Origin: Symbiobacterium terraclitae
GTDB taxonomy: Bacteria > Bacillota > Sulfobacillia > Symbiobacteriales > Symbiobacteriaceae
Reading direction: 5' to 3'
Assembly (NCBI RefSeq): GCF_017874315.1
Contig: NZ_JAGGLG010000028.1
Coordinates: 1-59,922 of the forward strand
DNA length: 59,922 nucleotides
Under the pieces are notes generated by a model that worked only from the letters and a program-made list of their open reading frames with translations, was not told the DNA's origin and did no database searches. Positions within the stretch are counted from its first letter, which is position 1. Each line of letters starts with the position of its first letter. A program made the translations under genes and the position numbers. Shown here one piece after another: positions 6,594 through 14,972 of this stretch.

Positions 6594-8093
6594 CTACGCC
6601 TCGTCTTCAGCCTCCGTCGTCGCCGCCACGGGCACCGGCTCGGGCTCCGGCACCTCCGCGGTGATCTCGGCCACCTTGGTGTCGAGGCCCGGGATCTTCT
6701 TCATCAGGTCCTGGATCGAGAGGCCGGTCAGCCCCTCCAGCACCGTCGGGGCGGTGGCCACCAGCTTGGCGATGTCGCCCATGAACTTGTTGACGCCCAC
6801 CTCGGCCCCCTGGCCCTGGGAGAGGATCGTGACCTTGTCGATGCGGGACAGCGGCTCGGCGGCGGCCCGCATCAGCTCGGGCAGCACGGGCATCAGCTTG
6901 TCGAGGATGGCGGCCTGGCCGTACTCCTTGTACGCCTCGGCCTTGATGCGCATGGCCTCGGCCTCCGCCCGGCCCTTGGCCAGGATGACGTCGGCCTCGG
7001 CAAGGCCCTTCTGCTTCACGACCTCGGCCTCGGCCTCACCGGACATCCGGATGGCCTTCGCCTGGGCCTCGGCCTCGATCTCCATCTTGCGGGCCTGGGC
7101 CTGCGCCAGGGCCTCCTGCTTCTGCCGCTCGATCTCGGCCTGCTTCAGCACGGTGGCGATGAGCTCCTTCTCACGCCGCAGGATCTCGGCCTCCTGGACC
7201 TTGACCTGCTCCTGGCGCTCCACCTGCTGCACGCGGACCTGCTCGGCGATGACCTTCTGCTGCATCACGTTGGCCTCGATGTCGTAGGCCTTGTCGGCCG
7301 CGGCCTGGGCGCGCTTGGTCTCGGCCTCGAACGCCGCCCGCTTCAGGTTGAGGTCGCGCTGCGCCTCGGCCTGCTTGGCCAGCGACTCGGACTGGGCCAG
7401 GACGGTCTCCTGCTCGGCCTTCGCCTTGGCGATGGCCGCCTCGCGCATGGCCTCGGCCCGCTTGATCTCGGTGTCGCGCAGCGCTTCGGCCGCGGCGATC
7501 TCGGCGGCCCGCTTGATGCGCTCGGTATCCGGCCGGCCCATGTTGTTAATGTAATCATTCTTGTCCTTGATTTCCTTGACGGTGAAGGAGATGACCTCGA
7601 GGCCCATCTTGGCCATGTCGTCGGCCACGTTGGCCCGCATGCGGTCGGCCACCATCTCCGGCTCCTTGACGATCTGCTCGACCGTCAGCTGGCCGATGAT
7701 GCCCCGCAGGTGGCCCTCCATCACCAGCTTCAGGATCTCGTGCTGCTCCTTGGTCGACTTGGAGAGGAACTGCTCGGCCGCCGTGAGGATCGAATCGGTG
7801 TCAGACTTGACCTTGATCTGCGCCACGGCCTCGACCGTGACGGAGACGCCCTGTACGGTGTAGAAGTCCTGCTGCGGTACGACGTCGAACGACATGAGCT
7901 CCAGCGAGAGCTCCTGCGCGGACTGGATCAGCGGCCACACGACCAGGCCGCCGCCCTTGGTGACGCGCGGACCGCCGAAGCCGTAGACGATGAGTGCCCG
8001 GTTGGGCGGAACCTTCCGGTACATCGAGGCCAGCAGGCCCAGGAGGAGCAGGATCCCGACGACGGTCAGGCCAGCGTAGATGAGAGGACCCAT
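6594..8093 (-). CDS. flotillin family protein (SPFH domain)
   Basis: The 499-residue protein has an N-terminal membrane segment (about 4-22), an SPFH/band 7 domain to about residue 190, then a long Ala/Glu/Lys/Arg-rich coiled coil (about 190-400) with repeated EAEA and AQA patterns. The tail is Val/Pro/Glu-rich. This is the layout of bacterial flotillins such as YuaG/FloT, which scaffold membrane microdomains. An NfeD partner is encoded 16 bp upstream in the same operon, the common pairing. A GGGGG run 12 nt before the ATG is a weak ribosome site. The exact cargo is unknown. Confidence 0.92.
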   Translation of the reverse strand: MGPLIYAGLTVVGILLLLGLLASMYRKVPPNRALIVYGFGGPRVTKGGGLVVWPLIQSAQELSLELMSFDVVPQQDFYTVQGVSVTVEAVAQIKVKSDTDSILTAAEQFLSKSTKEQHEILKLVMEGHLRGIIGQLTVEQIVKEPEMVADRMRANVADDMAKMGLEVISFTVKEIKDKNDYINNMGRPDTERIKRAAEIAAAEALRDTEIKRAEAMREAAIAKAKAEQETVLAQSESLAKQAEAQRDLNLKRAAFEAETKRAQAAADKAYDIEANVMQQKVIAEQVRVQQVERQEQVKVQEAEILRREKELIATVLKQAEIERQKQEALAQAQARKMEIEAEAQAKAIRMSGEAEAEVVKQKGLAEADVILAKGRAEAEAMRIKAEAYKEYGQAAILDKLMPVLPELMRAAAEPLSRIDKVTILSQGQGAEVGVNKFMGDIAKLVATAPTVLEGLTGLSIQDLMKKIPGLDTKVAEITAEVPEPEPVPVAATTEAEDEA

Positions 8094-8109
8094 CCGATCT
8101 CAAACCCCC

Positions 8110-8739
8110 TTACTGTCGTTCCTGTTTCATGAACTCACGCCATGGCTGGACGTAGGCAACGCCCCGCTCATAGCGAAGGATCACGACCTCTTCGCCCTTC
8201 GGGATCGGGCGCCCGTCCACCGAGCGGGCCGCCGAGACCATGCGGGAGTTGTGCTGCTTGTAGACGATCTCGCCGGTACCGCCCTCCCGGATCGGCACCG
8301 TCAGCCTGCCGACGATGCCCGTGTAGCTGGTGGGCGGGAGGGGGCGCTCGCCCCGCACCAGGAAGCGCTGGAAGCGGTAGATCAGCCAGCCGGTGCCGAA
8401 GGCCCCGGCCGCGGCTCCGGCCAGGGAGAGCAGCAGGCCCGGCGCACCCAGCGAGGAGATCAGGTAGCCCACGCCGCCGAAGCCCATCAGCGCTGCGACG
8501 AGGGTCTGGAAGTTGATCGGCGAGATGGCCGTGGCCTTGCCGACGGCGCCGTCGTGGGCAGCCACCAGGTCCCCGCCGGCGGAGAGATCGCCGCCGGCAG
8601 AGAGGTCGCCCGCCGCCGCAAGGTCCCCGCCGTGGGAGACGTCGCCGGCGTCGCCACCCAGGTCCAGGAACCCGAGGACCGCGGAGACCAGCGTCAGGCC
8701 GAACCCAACGTAGAAAGTATAAAGGAAGACCGGGGTCAC
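8110..8739 (-). CDS. NfeD-like membrane protein, flotillin partner
   Basis: The 209-residue product has an N-terminal membrane segment (VFLYTFYVGFGLTLVSAVLGFL). A Gly/Asp/Ala-rich linker with GGDLSAGGDLSAGGDL repeats follows, then two more membrane segments (about 95-145) and a C-terminal OB-fold domain with TGIVGRLTVPIREGGTGEIVY. This matches YuaF/YqiJ-type NfeD proteins, which accompany flotillins. The GTG at 8739 follows GGAGGTG and is preferred to longer readings. It is the first gene of the nfeD-flotillin operon. Confidence 0.85.
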   Translation of the reverse strand: MTPVFLYTFYVGFGLTLVSAVLGFLDLGGDAGDVSHGGDLAAAGDLSAGGDLSAGGDLVAAHDGAVGKATAISPINFQTLVAALMGFGGVGYLISSLGAPGLLLSLAGAAAGAFGTGWLIYRFQRFLVRGERPLPPTSYTGIVGRLTVPIREGGTGEIVYKQHNSRMVSAARSVDGRPIPKGEEVVILRYERGVAYVQPWREFMKQERQ

Positions 8740-8939
8740 GAGGCCACACCTCCTCAGAAACGGCTGGTGCTGTCTCCGTCTATAAGACCCACGTGGGGTC
8801 GGGTTTGGTTCTGAATCAAGCCAGTCTCTTGGCACTTACGCTTGCCTCTTCCGAAAGGCCGTCGCCCGGTATGGCACGTTTCGGGGCAACGCCGCGCATC
8901 CTAACGGAGGACGCGCAGACTCACGGGGGAGGAAGTGCC

Positions 8940-9875
8940 ATGTCGAAGATCGTGCTGGTCGGCTGCGGTCAGGTGGGGGCCACCTTCGCCTACACGGTGC
9001 TGCTCAAGGGGCTCACCAACGAGCTGGTCGTGATCGACAGCAACAAGGAAAAGGCGCTGGGCGACGTGCTGGACCTGAACCACGGCCTCATGCTCGCCCA
9101 CCCGATGAAGATCGGCGTGGGCGACTACCCCGACTGCGCCGACGCCGACCTGATCGTCATCTCCGCCGGGGTCGCCCAGCGGCCGGGCGAGACCCGCATC
9201 GACCTCATGTCCCGGAACGTGGCCGTCTTCGACGAGATCATCTCCCAGGTCACCCGCTACAACCGGGACGGCATCCTGCTCATCGCGACCAACCCGGTGG
9301 ACATCCTGACCCAGGTGGCCCTCAAGCTGTCCGGCTGGCCTGCGCACCGGGTCATCGGCTCGGGGACGCTGCTGGACAGTTCGCGCCTGCGGTACCTGAT
9401 GGCCAGCCGGCTGGGCGTCGACCCGCGGTCGGTCCACGGCATGGTCATCGGGGAGCACGGCGACAGCGAGATCGCCGTCTGGTCGGCGGCCAGCGTGGGC
9501 GGGGTCCCGATCGACAGCCCCGAGGCCGGAGCGCGCTGGCACCTGTCGCCCGAGGAGCGGGCCGAGATCTACGAGGAGACCCGCACCGCCGCTTACCAGA
9601 TCATCGCCGCCAAGGGGGCGACCTACTACGCCATCGCCCTCGCGCTGGCGCGCATCTGCGAGGCGGTCCTGCGGGACCAGAAGTCCATCCTGCCGGTCTC
9701 CACCTACCTGCAGGACTACCACGGCATCGACGGGCTCTGCCTGGGCGTTCCCGCCGTGGTGGGACGCCGGGGGGTCGAGGAGGTGGTCCGCATCCCGCTC
9801 ACGGCCGAAGAGGAGCGGCAGCTGCAGGCCTCTGCCGCCAAGCTGCGCCAGTTCCTGGACGAGATCGGATTCTGA
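8940..9875 (+). CDS. ldh: L-lactate dehydrogenase
   Basis: The 311-residue enzyme interconverts pyruvate and L-lactate with NADH. The NAD site GCGQVGA is at the N-terminus. The substrate loop reads AQRPGETR, with Gln where malate dehydrogenases have Arg, which favours lactate. The catalytic histidine is in IGEHGDSEI and ATNPVD lies between. The ATG at 8940 is preceded by GGGGAGGAAG. The upstream gap (8740-8939) is shared with the divergent nfeD gene and contains a CCCACGTGGG palindrome at 8788-8797. It likely regenerates NAD during fermentation. Confidence 0.94.
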   Translation: MSKIVLVGCGQVGATFAYTVLLKGLTNELVVIDSNKEKALGDVLDLNHGLMLAHPMKIGVGDYPDCADADLIVISAGVAQRPGETRIDLMSRNVAVFDEIISQVTRYNRDGILLIATNPVDILTQVALKLSGWPAHRVIGSGTLLDSSRLRYLMASRLGVDPRSVHGMVIGEHGDSEIAVWSAASVGGVPIDSPEAGARWHLSPEERAEIYEETRTAAYQIIAAKGATYYAIALALARICEAVLRDQKSILPVSTYLQDYHGIDGLCLGVPAVVGRRGVEEVVRIPLTAEEERQLQASAAKLRQFLDEIGF

Positions 9876-9904
9876 GCGCGCTTGCCAGAATATGCGAGAT
9901 GGGT

Positions 9905-9952
9905 ATTGCACAACGGCTCGATCTGCTATACTGTTATCTAGAATATTTCTCG
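9905..9952 (+). promoter_or_regulatory. perR promoter with degenerate PerR-type box
   Basis: TTGCAC (9905-9914 region) and TATACT (9927-9932) give a promoter with a short spacer. CTAGAATATTTCTCG (9938-9952) agrees at 11 of 15 positions with the TTAGAAT-N-ATTCTAA box found upstream of the ATPase gene. Autorepression is the usual arrangement for PerR and fits here. Confidence 0.45.
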
Positions 9953-9970
9953 CTGCCGGAGGTGAAAGCC

Positions 9971-10441
9971 ATGACCCCGGCCAGGGACGAAATCGTCGAT
10001 GTTCAGCAGGAGGATACCTTCACGGCGGGGCTGCGCGCTGCGGGTTTGAAGCTGACTTCCCAGCGCACCGCGATCTGCAAGGCACTGGCGGGCATGGCGG
10101 GTGAGATCCACCCCACCGTGCAGGAGATCTTCGAGGCGGCCCGCCGGTACCACCCTGGCGTCAGCCTGGCCACGGTCTACAACACGCTCGCGGTCCTGAA
10201 GGAGCGCGGGCTGCTCTACGAGCTCGGGCCGGATGCGACCGGCGCCGTCCACTACGAACTGGACGTCGATACACACATCAACGTCGTCTGCATCCGCTGC
10301 AAGAACGTGATCGACCTGCCGCACGTCTCCACGGGCATGGAGGAGACGGTGGCCCGGCAGACCGGCTTCCAGTTGATCGGGGCCCAGATGCTCTACTACG
10401 GCATCTGCCCCGCCTGCGCCCCGAAGGAAACCGCCCAGTAG
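9971..10441 (+). CDS. perR: Fur family regulator, PerR-like
   Basis: The 156-residue protein has the Fur winged helix (LTSQRTAICKAL, then SLATVYNTLAVLKERGLL) and a dimerisation domain with structural zinc pairs CIRC and CPAC. PerR ligands are partly kept: His in EIHPTV, His in DTHINV, and Asp in NVIDLP at the position where PerR has Asp and other Fur proteins have Glu. The second His of the loop is Asn and one Asp is Glu, so peroxide sensing is plausible but not assured. The ATG at 9971 follows GGAGGTG. The neighbouring ATPase with two PerR-type boxes supports the PerR call over Fur or Zur. Confidence 0.8.
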   Translation: MTPARDEIVDVQQEDTFTAGLRAAGLKLTSQRTAICKALAGMAGEIHPTVQEIFEAARRYHPGVSLATVYNTLAVLKERGLLYELGPDATGAVHYELDVDTHINVVCIRCKNVIDLPHVSTGMEETVARQTGFQLIGAQMLYYGICPACAPKETAQ

Positions 10442-10456
10442 GCACAAAGCGGACAG

Positions 10457-10488
10457 CCGCCACGGCACAGCGCCGTGGCGGTTTTTTT
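10457..10488 (+). terminator. perR terminator
   Basis: A perfect 10-bp GC-rich stem (10457-10466 with 10472-10481), 5-nt loop and seven T residues follow perR by 15 bp. This is the most classical intrinsic terminator of the window. Confidence 0.92.
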
Positions 10489-10511
10489 ACTATGGAATGT
10501 CGGATTATCTG

Positions 10512-10564
10512 TTGCCAAACCCGGGTGCCTGAGTTAGAATGATTCTAGTTTAGAACAGTTCTAA
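10512..10564 (+). promoter_or_regulatory. ATPase promoter with two tandem PerR-type boxes
   Basis: TTGCCA (10512-10517), 17 nt, TAGAAT (10535-10540). Two 15-bp inverted repeats, TTAGAATGATTCTAG (10534-10548) and TTAGAACAGTTCTAA (10550-10564), cover the -10 and start region with centres 16 bp apart. Their form matches the Fur-family 7-1-7 box. Confidence 0.8.
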
Positions 10565-10580
10565 TCCGGGAGGTGGCTCG

Positions 10581-12530
10581 GTGGTGCAGGCGAACAAGGA
10601 CTGGCTGGACGACGGGCTGCGGCCGCTGGTCACGGCGACCGCCTTGAGCGGGATCTTTCTGGCTGTGGGTTGGATCCTGGAGCACCGGGCACCGGGCCTG
10701 CACGCCTGGTCCGCGGCGCTCTACGCGACCGCGTACGCGACCGGCGGCTACCTGCGGCTGAAGGACGGGCTGGCCGCCCTGCGGCGGGGCAGCCTGAACA
10801 TCGATATGCTGATGGTTCTGGGCGCGATGGGCGCCGCCGCCCTGGGGCGCTGGAGCGAGGGCGCGGTGCTGATCTTCCTCTTCGCCCTGTCCAACGCGCT
10901 GGAGGAGTTCGCATCGGGGAAGACCCGGCGGGCGATCGAGTCGCTGGTCACCCTGCGGCCGGAGCAGGCGCTCGTGCGGCAGGAGGACGGGGCCGAGCGG
11001 ATGGTGCCGCTGGAGCAGGTGCAGACGGGCGACCTGGTGGTGGTGCGGCCCGGCGAGCGGCTGGGCGTGGACGGCGTGGTGGTGGACGGCCGCTCGGCGG
11101 TCGACCAGGCGGCCATCACCGGCGAGTCGGTGCCCGTCGCCAAGGAGGCGGGATCCCGGGTCTACGCCGGCAGCCTCAACACCACCGGGAGCCTCCTGGT
11201 CCGGGTGATGAAGCCGGCGTCGGAATCGACCCTCGCCCGGGTCATCCGGCTGGTGGAGCAGGCGCAGGAGCAGAAGGCCAAAGTGCAGCGGGCCGTGGAC
11301 TGGATCGACCGCTACTACACGCTGATCGTGGTGGGCGTGGCGCTGGCCGCATGGACGCTGCCGCCGCTGCTGGCGGGGTGGACATGGTCCGACAGCTTCT
11401 ACCTGGCCATGCAGCTGCTCGTGGTCATGTCGCCCTGCGCGCTGGTGATCGCCACGCCCGCCGCGCTGCTCTCCGGCATCGCCGCCGGCGCCCGGCAGGG
11501 GATCCTGTTCAAGGGCGGCATCCACCTGGAGCAGGCGGGGGCAATCCGGGTCGTCGCCTTCGACAAGACCGGCACCCTCACCGAGGGCCGGCCGCGGCTC
11601 ACCGCGCTCCACCCGGCGGAGGGCGTCTCCGAGGCGGAGCTGCTGCGCCTGGCCGCCGCGGCCGAGCTGCGCTCCGGCCACCCGCTGGCCCGGGCCATCG
11701 TTGCGGCCGCCCGGCAAAGGTGCGGCGCCCTGCCCCAGCCCGAGCAGGTGGAGGAGCAGCCGGGCCTGGGGATCGCAGCCACGGTGGAGGGCCGGCGGGT
11801 GCTGGTGGGCAGCAGGCGCCTGGTGGAGCAGACCGCTGACGGGCGGCTGCTCAGGCAGGCGGAGCAGGTGGAGGAGCAGGGGGAGACGGCGATCCTGGTC
11901 GTGGCGGACGGCGAGCCGCTGGGCGTCCTCTCCGTCGCCGACCAGATCCGCCCCCAGGCCCGCGCCGCAATCGCCGCCCTCCGGGCGCAGGGCATCGAGC
12001 GGGTGGTCATGCTGACCGGCGACAACGAGCGGGTGGCCGCGGCCGTGGCGGCTCAGGCCGGCGTCGACGAGTACCGCGCCGCGCTGCTGCCGGCCGACAA
12101 GCTGCAGGCCATCGCGGAGCTGGAGCGGCAGTACGGCCCCGTGGCCATGGTGGGCGACGGCATCAACGACGCGCCGGCCCTCGCCCGGGCGACGCTGGGC
12201 GTGGCCATGGGCGGCGCCGGCAACGACGCCGCGCTGGAGAGCGCAGACGTGGTGCTGATGGCCGACGACCTGGCGCGCCTGCCAGACGCTTTCCGCCTGG
12301 GCCGCCGGACCCGGCAGGTGGTCGCGCAGAACCTGGGTCTCGCCACGGCCGTGATTATCGTCCTGGCGGCGACGAGCCTCCTGGGTGCGCTCACCCTGCC
12401 GCTGGCGGTGGTGGGCCACGAGGGCTCGACGATCCTGGTGGCCGTCAACGGCATGCGGCTCCTGCTCTCGGGCCGGCGGCGGAGCCTCCCCACACCCCTG
12501 CCGGGGGTGGAGCAGGCGCGGGGGATCTGA
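10581..12530 (+). CDS. P1B-type metal-transporting ATPase, ZosA-like
   Basis: The 649-residue pump has the P-type core: TGES phosphatase motif, the SPC metal motif in MSPCALVIATP, the phosphorylated Asp in DKTGTLTEG, an HP motif in SGHPLA, and GDGINDAPAL. No N-terminal HMA or CxxC metal domain is present, which separates it from most CopA/ZntA proteins. In Bacillus subtilis the PerR-controlled P1B ATPase is ZosA, reported to import zinc under peroxide stress; the boxes here suggest the same role. Zn, Cd or Co export cannot be excluded. Two GTG codons in a row begin the gene after GGGAGGTGG. Confidence 0.88.
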   Translation: MVQANKDWLDDGLRPLVTATALSGIFLAVGWILEHRAPGLHAWSAALYATAYATGGYLRLKDGLAALRRGSLNIDMLMVLGAMGAAALGRWSEGAVLIFLFALSNALEEFASGKTRRAIESLVTLRPEQALVRQEDGAERMVPLEQVQTGDLVVVRPGERLGVDGVVVDGRSAVDQAAITGESVPVAKEAGSRVYAGSLNTTGSLLVRVMKPASESTLARVIRLVEQAQEQKAKVQRAVDWIDRYYTLIVVGVALAAWTLPPLLAGWTWSDSFYLAMQLLVVMSPCALVIATPAALLSGIAAGARQGILFKGGIHLEQAGAIRVVAFDKTGTLTEGRPRLTALHPAEGVSEAELLRLAAAAELRSGHPLARAIVAAARQRCGALPQPEQVEEQPGLGIAATVEGRRVLVGSRRLVEQTADGRLLRQAEQVEEQGETAILVVADGEPLGVLSVADQIRPQARAAIAALRAQGIERVVMLTGDNERVAAAVAAQAGVDEYRAALLPADKLQAIAELERQYGPVAMVGDGINDAPALARATLGVAMGGAGNDAALESADVVLMADDLARLPDAFRLGRRTRQVVAQNLGLATAVIIVLAATSLLGALTLPLAVVGHEGSTILVAVNGMRLLLSGRRRSLPTPLPGVEQARGI

Positions 12531-12557
12531 ATCTCCCGGCAATCTGCACCACCCCTA

Positions 12558-12592
12558 TTGCATACTTATACATGACGAAGTATAATCATGCA
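12558..12592 (+). promoter_or_regulatory. argG promoter with overlapping ARG-type operator
   Basis: TTGCAT (12558-12563), a 17-nt spacer and a consensus TATAAT (12581-12586). TGCATACTTATAC reads inward from the left and its inverted form (GTATAATCATGCA) closes the right, so the operator is an inverted repeat covering both promoter boxes. The argB promoter has the same plan. Confidence 0.75.
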
Positions 12593-12629
12593 CCAAGAGC
12601 AGGGGTACTGATGAGGAGGCGCCGGAAGC

Positions 12630-13844
12630 ATGGCGAAGAAGAAGTGCGTGCTGGCCTATTCAGGCGGGCTGGATACCTCGGTTGCGATCCACTGGATCAA
12701 GGAGAATTACGACGCTGACGTGGTCGCCCTGGCGCTCGACCTGGGTGCCAACGACAAGGACCTGGAGTTCATCAGGCAGAAGGCGCTCTCCATCGGTGCG
12801 GTGAAGAGCTACGTCCACGACGCCAAGCGGGAGTTCGCCTACGACTTCATCCTCCCGACGCTGCAGGCCAACGCCTGCTACGAGTCCAAGTACTATCTCT
12901 CCGCCGCGCTCTCCCGCCCGCTGATCTCCAGGAAGCTGGTGGAGATCGCCGAGCAGGAGGGAGCCGACTTCGTCGCCCACGGCTGCACCGGCAAGGGCAA
13001 CGACCAGGTCCGGTTCGAGGTCTCGGTGGCCGCGCTCAACCCGAGCATCCAGGTGCTGGCGCCGGTCCGGGAGTGGGGCTGGAGCCGGGAGGAGGAGATC
13101 GACTACGCCCTGAAGCACGACATCCCGGTGCCGGTGGGCAAGGAGAACCCCTTCTCCATCGACGTCAACCTCTGGGGCCGCTCCTGCGAGGCCGGCGTGC
13201 TGGAGGACCCGTGGGCCGAGGCGCCCGAGGAGGCCTTCGAGTGGACGGTCAACCCCGCACAGGCCCCTGACGAGCCGGAGTACGTCGAGATCGGCTTCGA
13301 GCAGGGCGTGCCGGTCTCGCTCAACGGCGAGGCCATGGACCTGGTGACGCTGATCGAGAAGCTCCACGCCATCGCCGGCGCGCACGGCGTGGGCCGGATC
13401 GACCACGTGGAGAACCGGCTGGTGGGCATCAAGTCGCGCGAGGTCTACGAGATGCCCGCCGCGACCGTGCTCACCCTGGCCCACAAGGAGCTGGAGACCA
13501 TCACCCTGCCCCGGGAGCTGCACCACTTCAAGCTGGGCCTCGAGCAGAAGTACGCCGAGCTCGTCTACTTCGGCCTCTGGTTCCACCCGCTCAAGGAGGC
13601 GCTCGACGCCTTCATCAAGAAGTCGCAGGAGACGGTGACCGGAAAGGTGCGGGTGAAGCTCTTCAAGGGCACGGCCTTCTGCGTCGGGCGCACCTCACCC
13701 TACACCCTGTACTCCTACGACCTCGCCACCTACGACAAGGCCGACAAGTTTGACCACAAGGCGGCCAAGGGCTTCATCGACATCTTCGGGCTGCCCACCA
13801 AAGTCTACGCCGCTGTACAGAAGAAGCACGAAGCAGGAGCATAG
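12630..13844 (+). CDS. argG: argininosuccinate synthase
   Basis: The 404-residue enzyme joins citrulline and aspartate using ATP, the penultimate step of arginine synthesis. The N-terminal pyrophosphatase loop AYSGGLDTS is intact, followed by [14 protein letters not shown] and [12 protein letters not shown], all typical of ArgG. Length is normal. GAGGAGG lies ahead of the ATG. argH does not follow; the gene is monocistronic and ends at a strong hairpin. Its promoter shares the operator seen at argB, so both units should respond to arginine together. Confidence 0.97.
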   Translation: MAKKKCVLAYSGGLDTSVAIHWIKENYDADVVALALDLGANDKDLEFIRQKALSIGAVKSYVHDAKREFAYDFILPTLQANACYESKYYLSAALSRPLISRKLVEIAEQEGADFVAHGCTGKGNDQVRFEVSVAALNPSIQVLAPVREWGWSREEEIDYALKHDIPVPVGKENPFSIDVNLWGRSCEAGVLEDPWAEAPEEAFEWTVNPAQAPDEPEYVEIGFEQGVPVSLNGEAMDLVTLIEKLHAIAGAHGVGRIDHVENRLVGIKSREVYEMPAATVLTLAHKELETITLPRELHHFKLGLEQKYAELVYFGLWFHPLKEALDAFIKKSQETVTGKVRVKLFKGTAFCVGRTSPYTLYSYDLATYDKADKFDHKAAKGFIDIFGLPTKVYAAVQKKHEAGA

Positions 13845-13854
13845 CCAGGCAGGC

Positions 13855-13878
13855 GCCGCCCCCTCCCGGGGGCGGCGT
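13855..13878 (+). terminator. argG hairpin
   Basis: A perfect 10-bp all-GC stem (13855-13864 with 13869-13878) and a 4-nt loop lie 10 bp past the argG stop. No U run follows. Confidence 0.5.
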
Positions 13879-14020
13879 CGGGTTGAAGGCGGAGGCCACC
13901 CCTAAGGCCGCCCGGCAGCCCGCCGAGGGCGCCCTGCCTCGTCCGGGCAGGAAAGCGCCGTCCGGAGGCGAACTGGAAAGGGATGGGCACGACCCGGCAG
14001 CCGAGAGAGGAGGGGGACCG

Positions 14021-14590
14021 GTGGCCCGCGTCTACTACAGGCTCGTGCTCACGGCGCTCTGCGCGCTGGCGGCCTACGTTGCACCGGTTCACACCCTCCG
14101 CTACCCCTACCACCTGCCCTACTTTGCGGGCGGGCTGGTGGCGGCGCTGCTGGCCTGGTCCTTCCTGCAGCTGGCGATCATGCTGGAGCCCGAGGTGAAG
14201 CCGGGCGTCCAGTTCATCATCGGCGCCGGCTTCGCCGTCATCTCCTGGGCCCACGTCTCGATGGTCTCCGTCCTTCACGTCATCCCGCAGGTGATCCGGG
14301 CCGGCCGCCTGCTCGACACCTTCGATCCCATCTGGATCCTGGCCGGGCTCTCGCCGCTGGTGGTGCCGACCGCCGCCATCGCCCTCCGGCTGGCCGGCCA
14401 CCCGATCCTGCCAGCGCTGGCCGCATCGCTCTTCCGCTTCTCGGTGCCGCTGGGCTTTCTCAGCCTGATCCCCCGCTGGCTCAACATGCCGAAGCAGTTC
14501 CGCTGGCTCTTCCTCTTCACCGGGGTGATGTTCCTGGTGCTCGACGGCCTGGGCTTCACCGCGCGCCCCGGGCGTGAGCGCGGCACGTGA
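14021..14590 (+). CDS. multi-pass membrane protein, unknown function
   Basis: The 189-residue product has about five or six hydrophobic segments (for example LVLTALCALAAYVAPV, FAGGLVAALLAWSFLQLAI, FIIGAGFAVISWAHVSMVSV, LFLFTGVMFLVLDGLG) and short polar loops. I do not recognise a family. The GTG at 14021 follows GAGGAGGGGG closely, which rules out the longer reading upstream. It sits between argG and the glycine riboswitch and has no obvious link to either. Confidence 0.65.
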   Translation: MARVYYRLVLTALCALAAYVAPVHTLRYPYHLPYFAGGLVAALLAWSFLQLAIMLEPEVKPGVQFIIGAGFAVISWAHVSMVSVLHVIPQVIRAGRLLDTFDPIWILAGLSPLVVPTAAIALRLAGHPILPALAASLFRFSVPLGFLSLIPRWLNMPKQFRWLFLFTGVMFLVLDGLGFTARPGRERGT

Positions 14591-14647
14591 CCTTTGGTAT
14601 CACCCCCTGCCCGCAAACGAGCCATTCCAATGAAGCCAACGGGTCAG

Positions 14648-14674
14648 TTGACCGACAATTTTCCAACGTATAAC
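14648..14674 (+). promoter_or_regulatory. candidate promoter of the glycine reductase operon
   Basis: TTGACC (14648-14653) and TATAAC (14669-14674) are separated by 15 nt, shorter than ideal. They lie in a local AT-rich patch about 25-30 bp before the first riboswitch aptamer. Confidence 0.5.
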
Positions 14675-14696
14675 CTGAAAGTGAAGTAAATATATG

Positions 14697-14898
14697 CTCG
14701 GGGTCAGCGGCGGGAGAGACTTCCCTCCGGGAAGCGCCGAAGGAGCAAGCCGGCATCGGGTCGGGTTGCCGGTGAAACTCTCAGGCATCAGGACCGTTGC
14801 TGGGCGCGCTGCGCAACCCCCCCTCTGGAGAGCCGCCTGCGTGCGGCACCGAAGGAGCAAGGCCTCCCGCAGGGCCAAACTCTCAGGTCAGGGAGACA
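14697..14898 (+). promoter_or_regulatory. tandem glycine riboswitch
   Basis: Two consecutive aptamers of the gcvT type are visible. Each has the conserved GCCGAAGGAGCAA or ACCGAAGGAGCAA segment (14737-14748 and 14848-14859) followed by an AAACTCTCAGG segment (about 14774-14785 and 14878-14887), and each is headed by a GGAGAG-like start (14713 and 14825). A short linker joins them. The tandem form binds glycine and usually turns expression on. It is followed at once by a terminator and then the glycine reductase genes, so glycine should induce its own reduction. Confidence 0.95.
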
Positions 14899-14932
14899 GG
14901 GGAACGACCATCTGATTGGTCGTTCCCTTTTT
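14899..14932 (+). terminator. riboswitch-controlled terminator
   Basis: An 11-bp stem (14900-14910 with 14917-14927) with a 6-nt loop and five T residues lies directly after the second aptamer and 40 bp before trxB. It is the expression platform; glycine binding is expected to prevent it forming. Confidence 0.9.
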
Positions 14933-14972
14933 CACATGGATGGGAATGCAGCATCGATGGGGGAGGAGTACC

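Noticed and set aside
8565-8635. Short GC-rich direct repeats taken as a separate repeat element
   Set aside because: They encode the GGDLSA repeats of the NfeD-like linker and need no other explanation.
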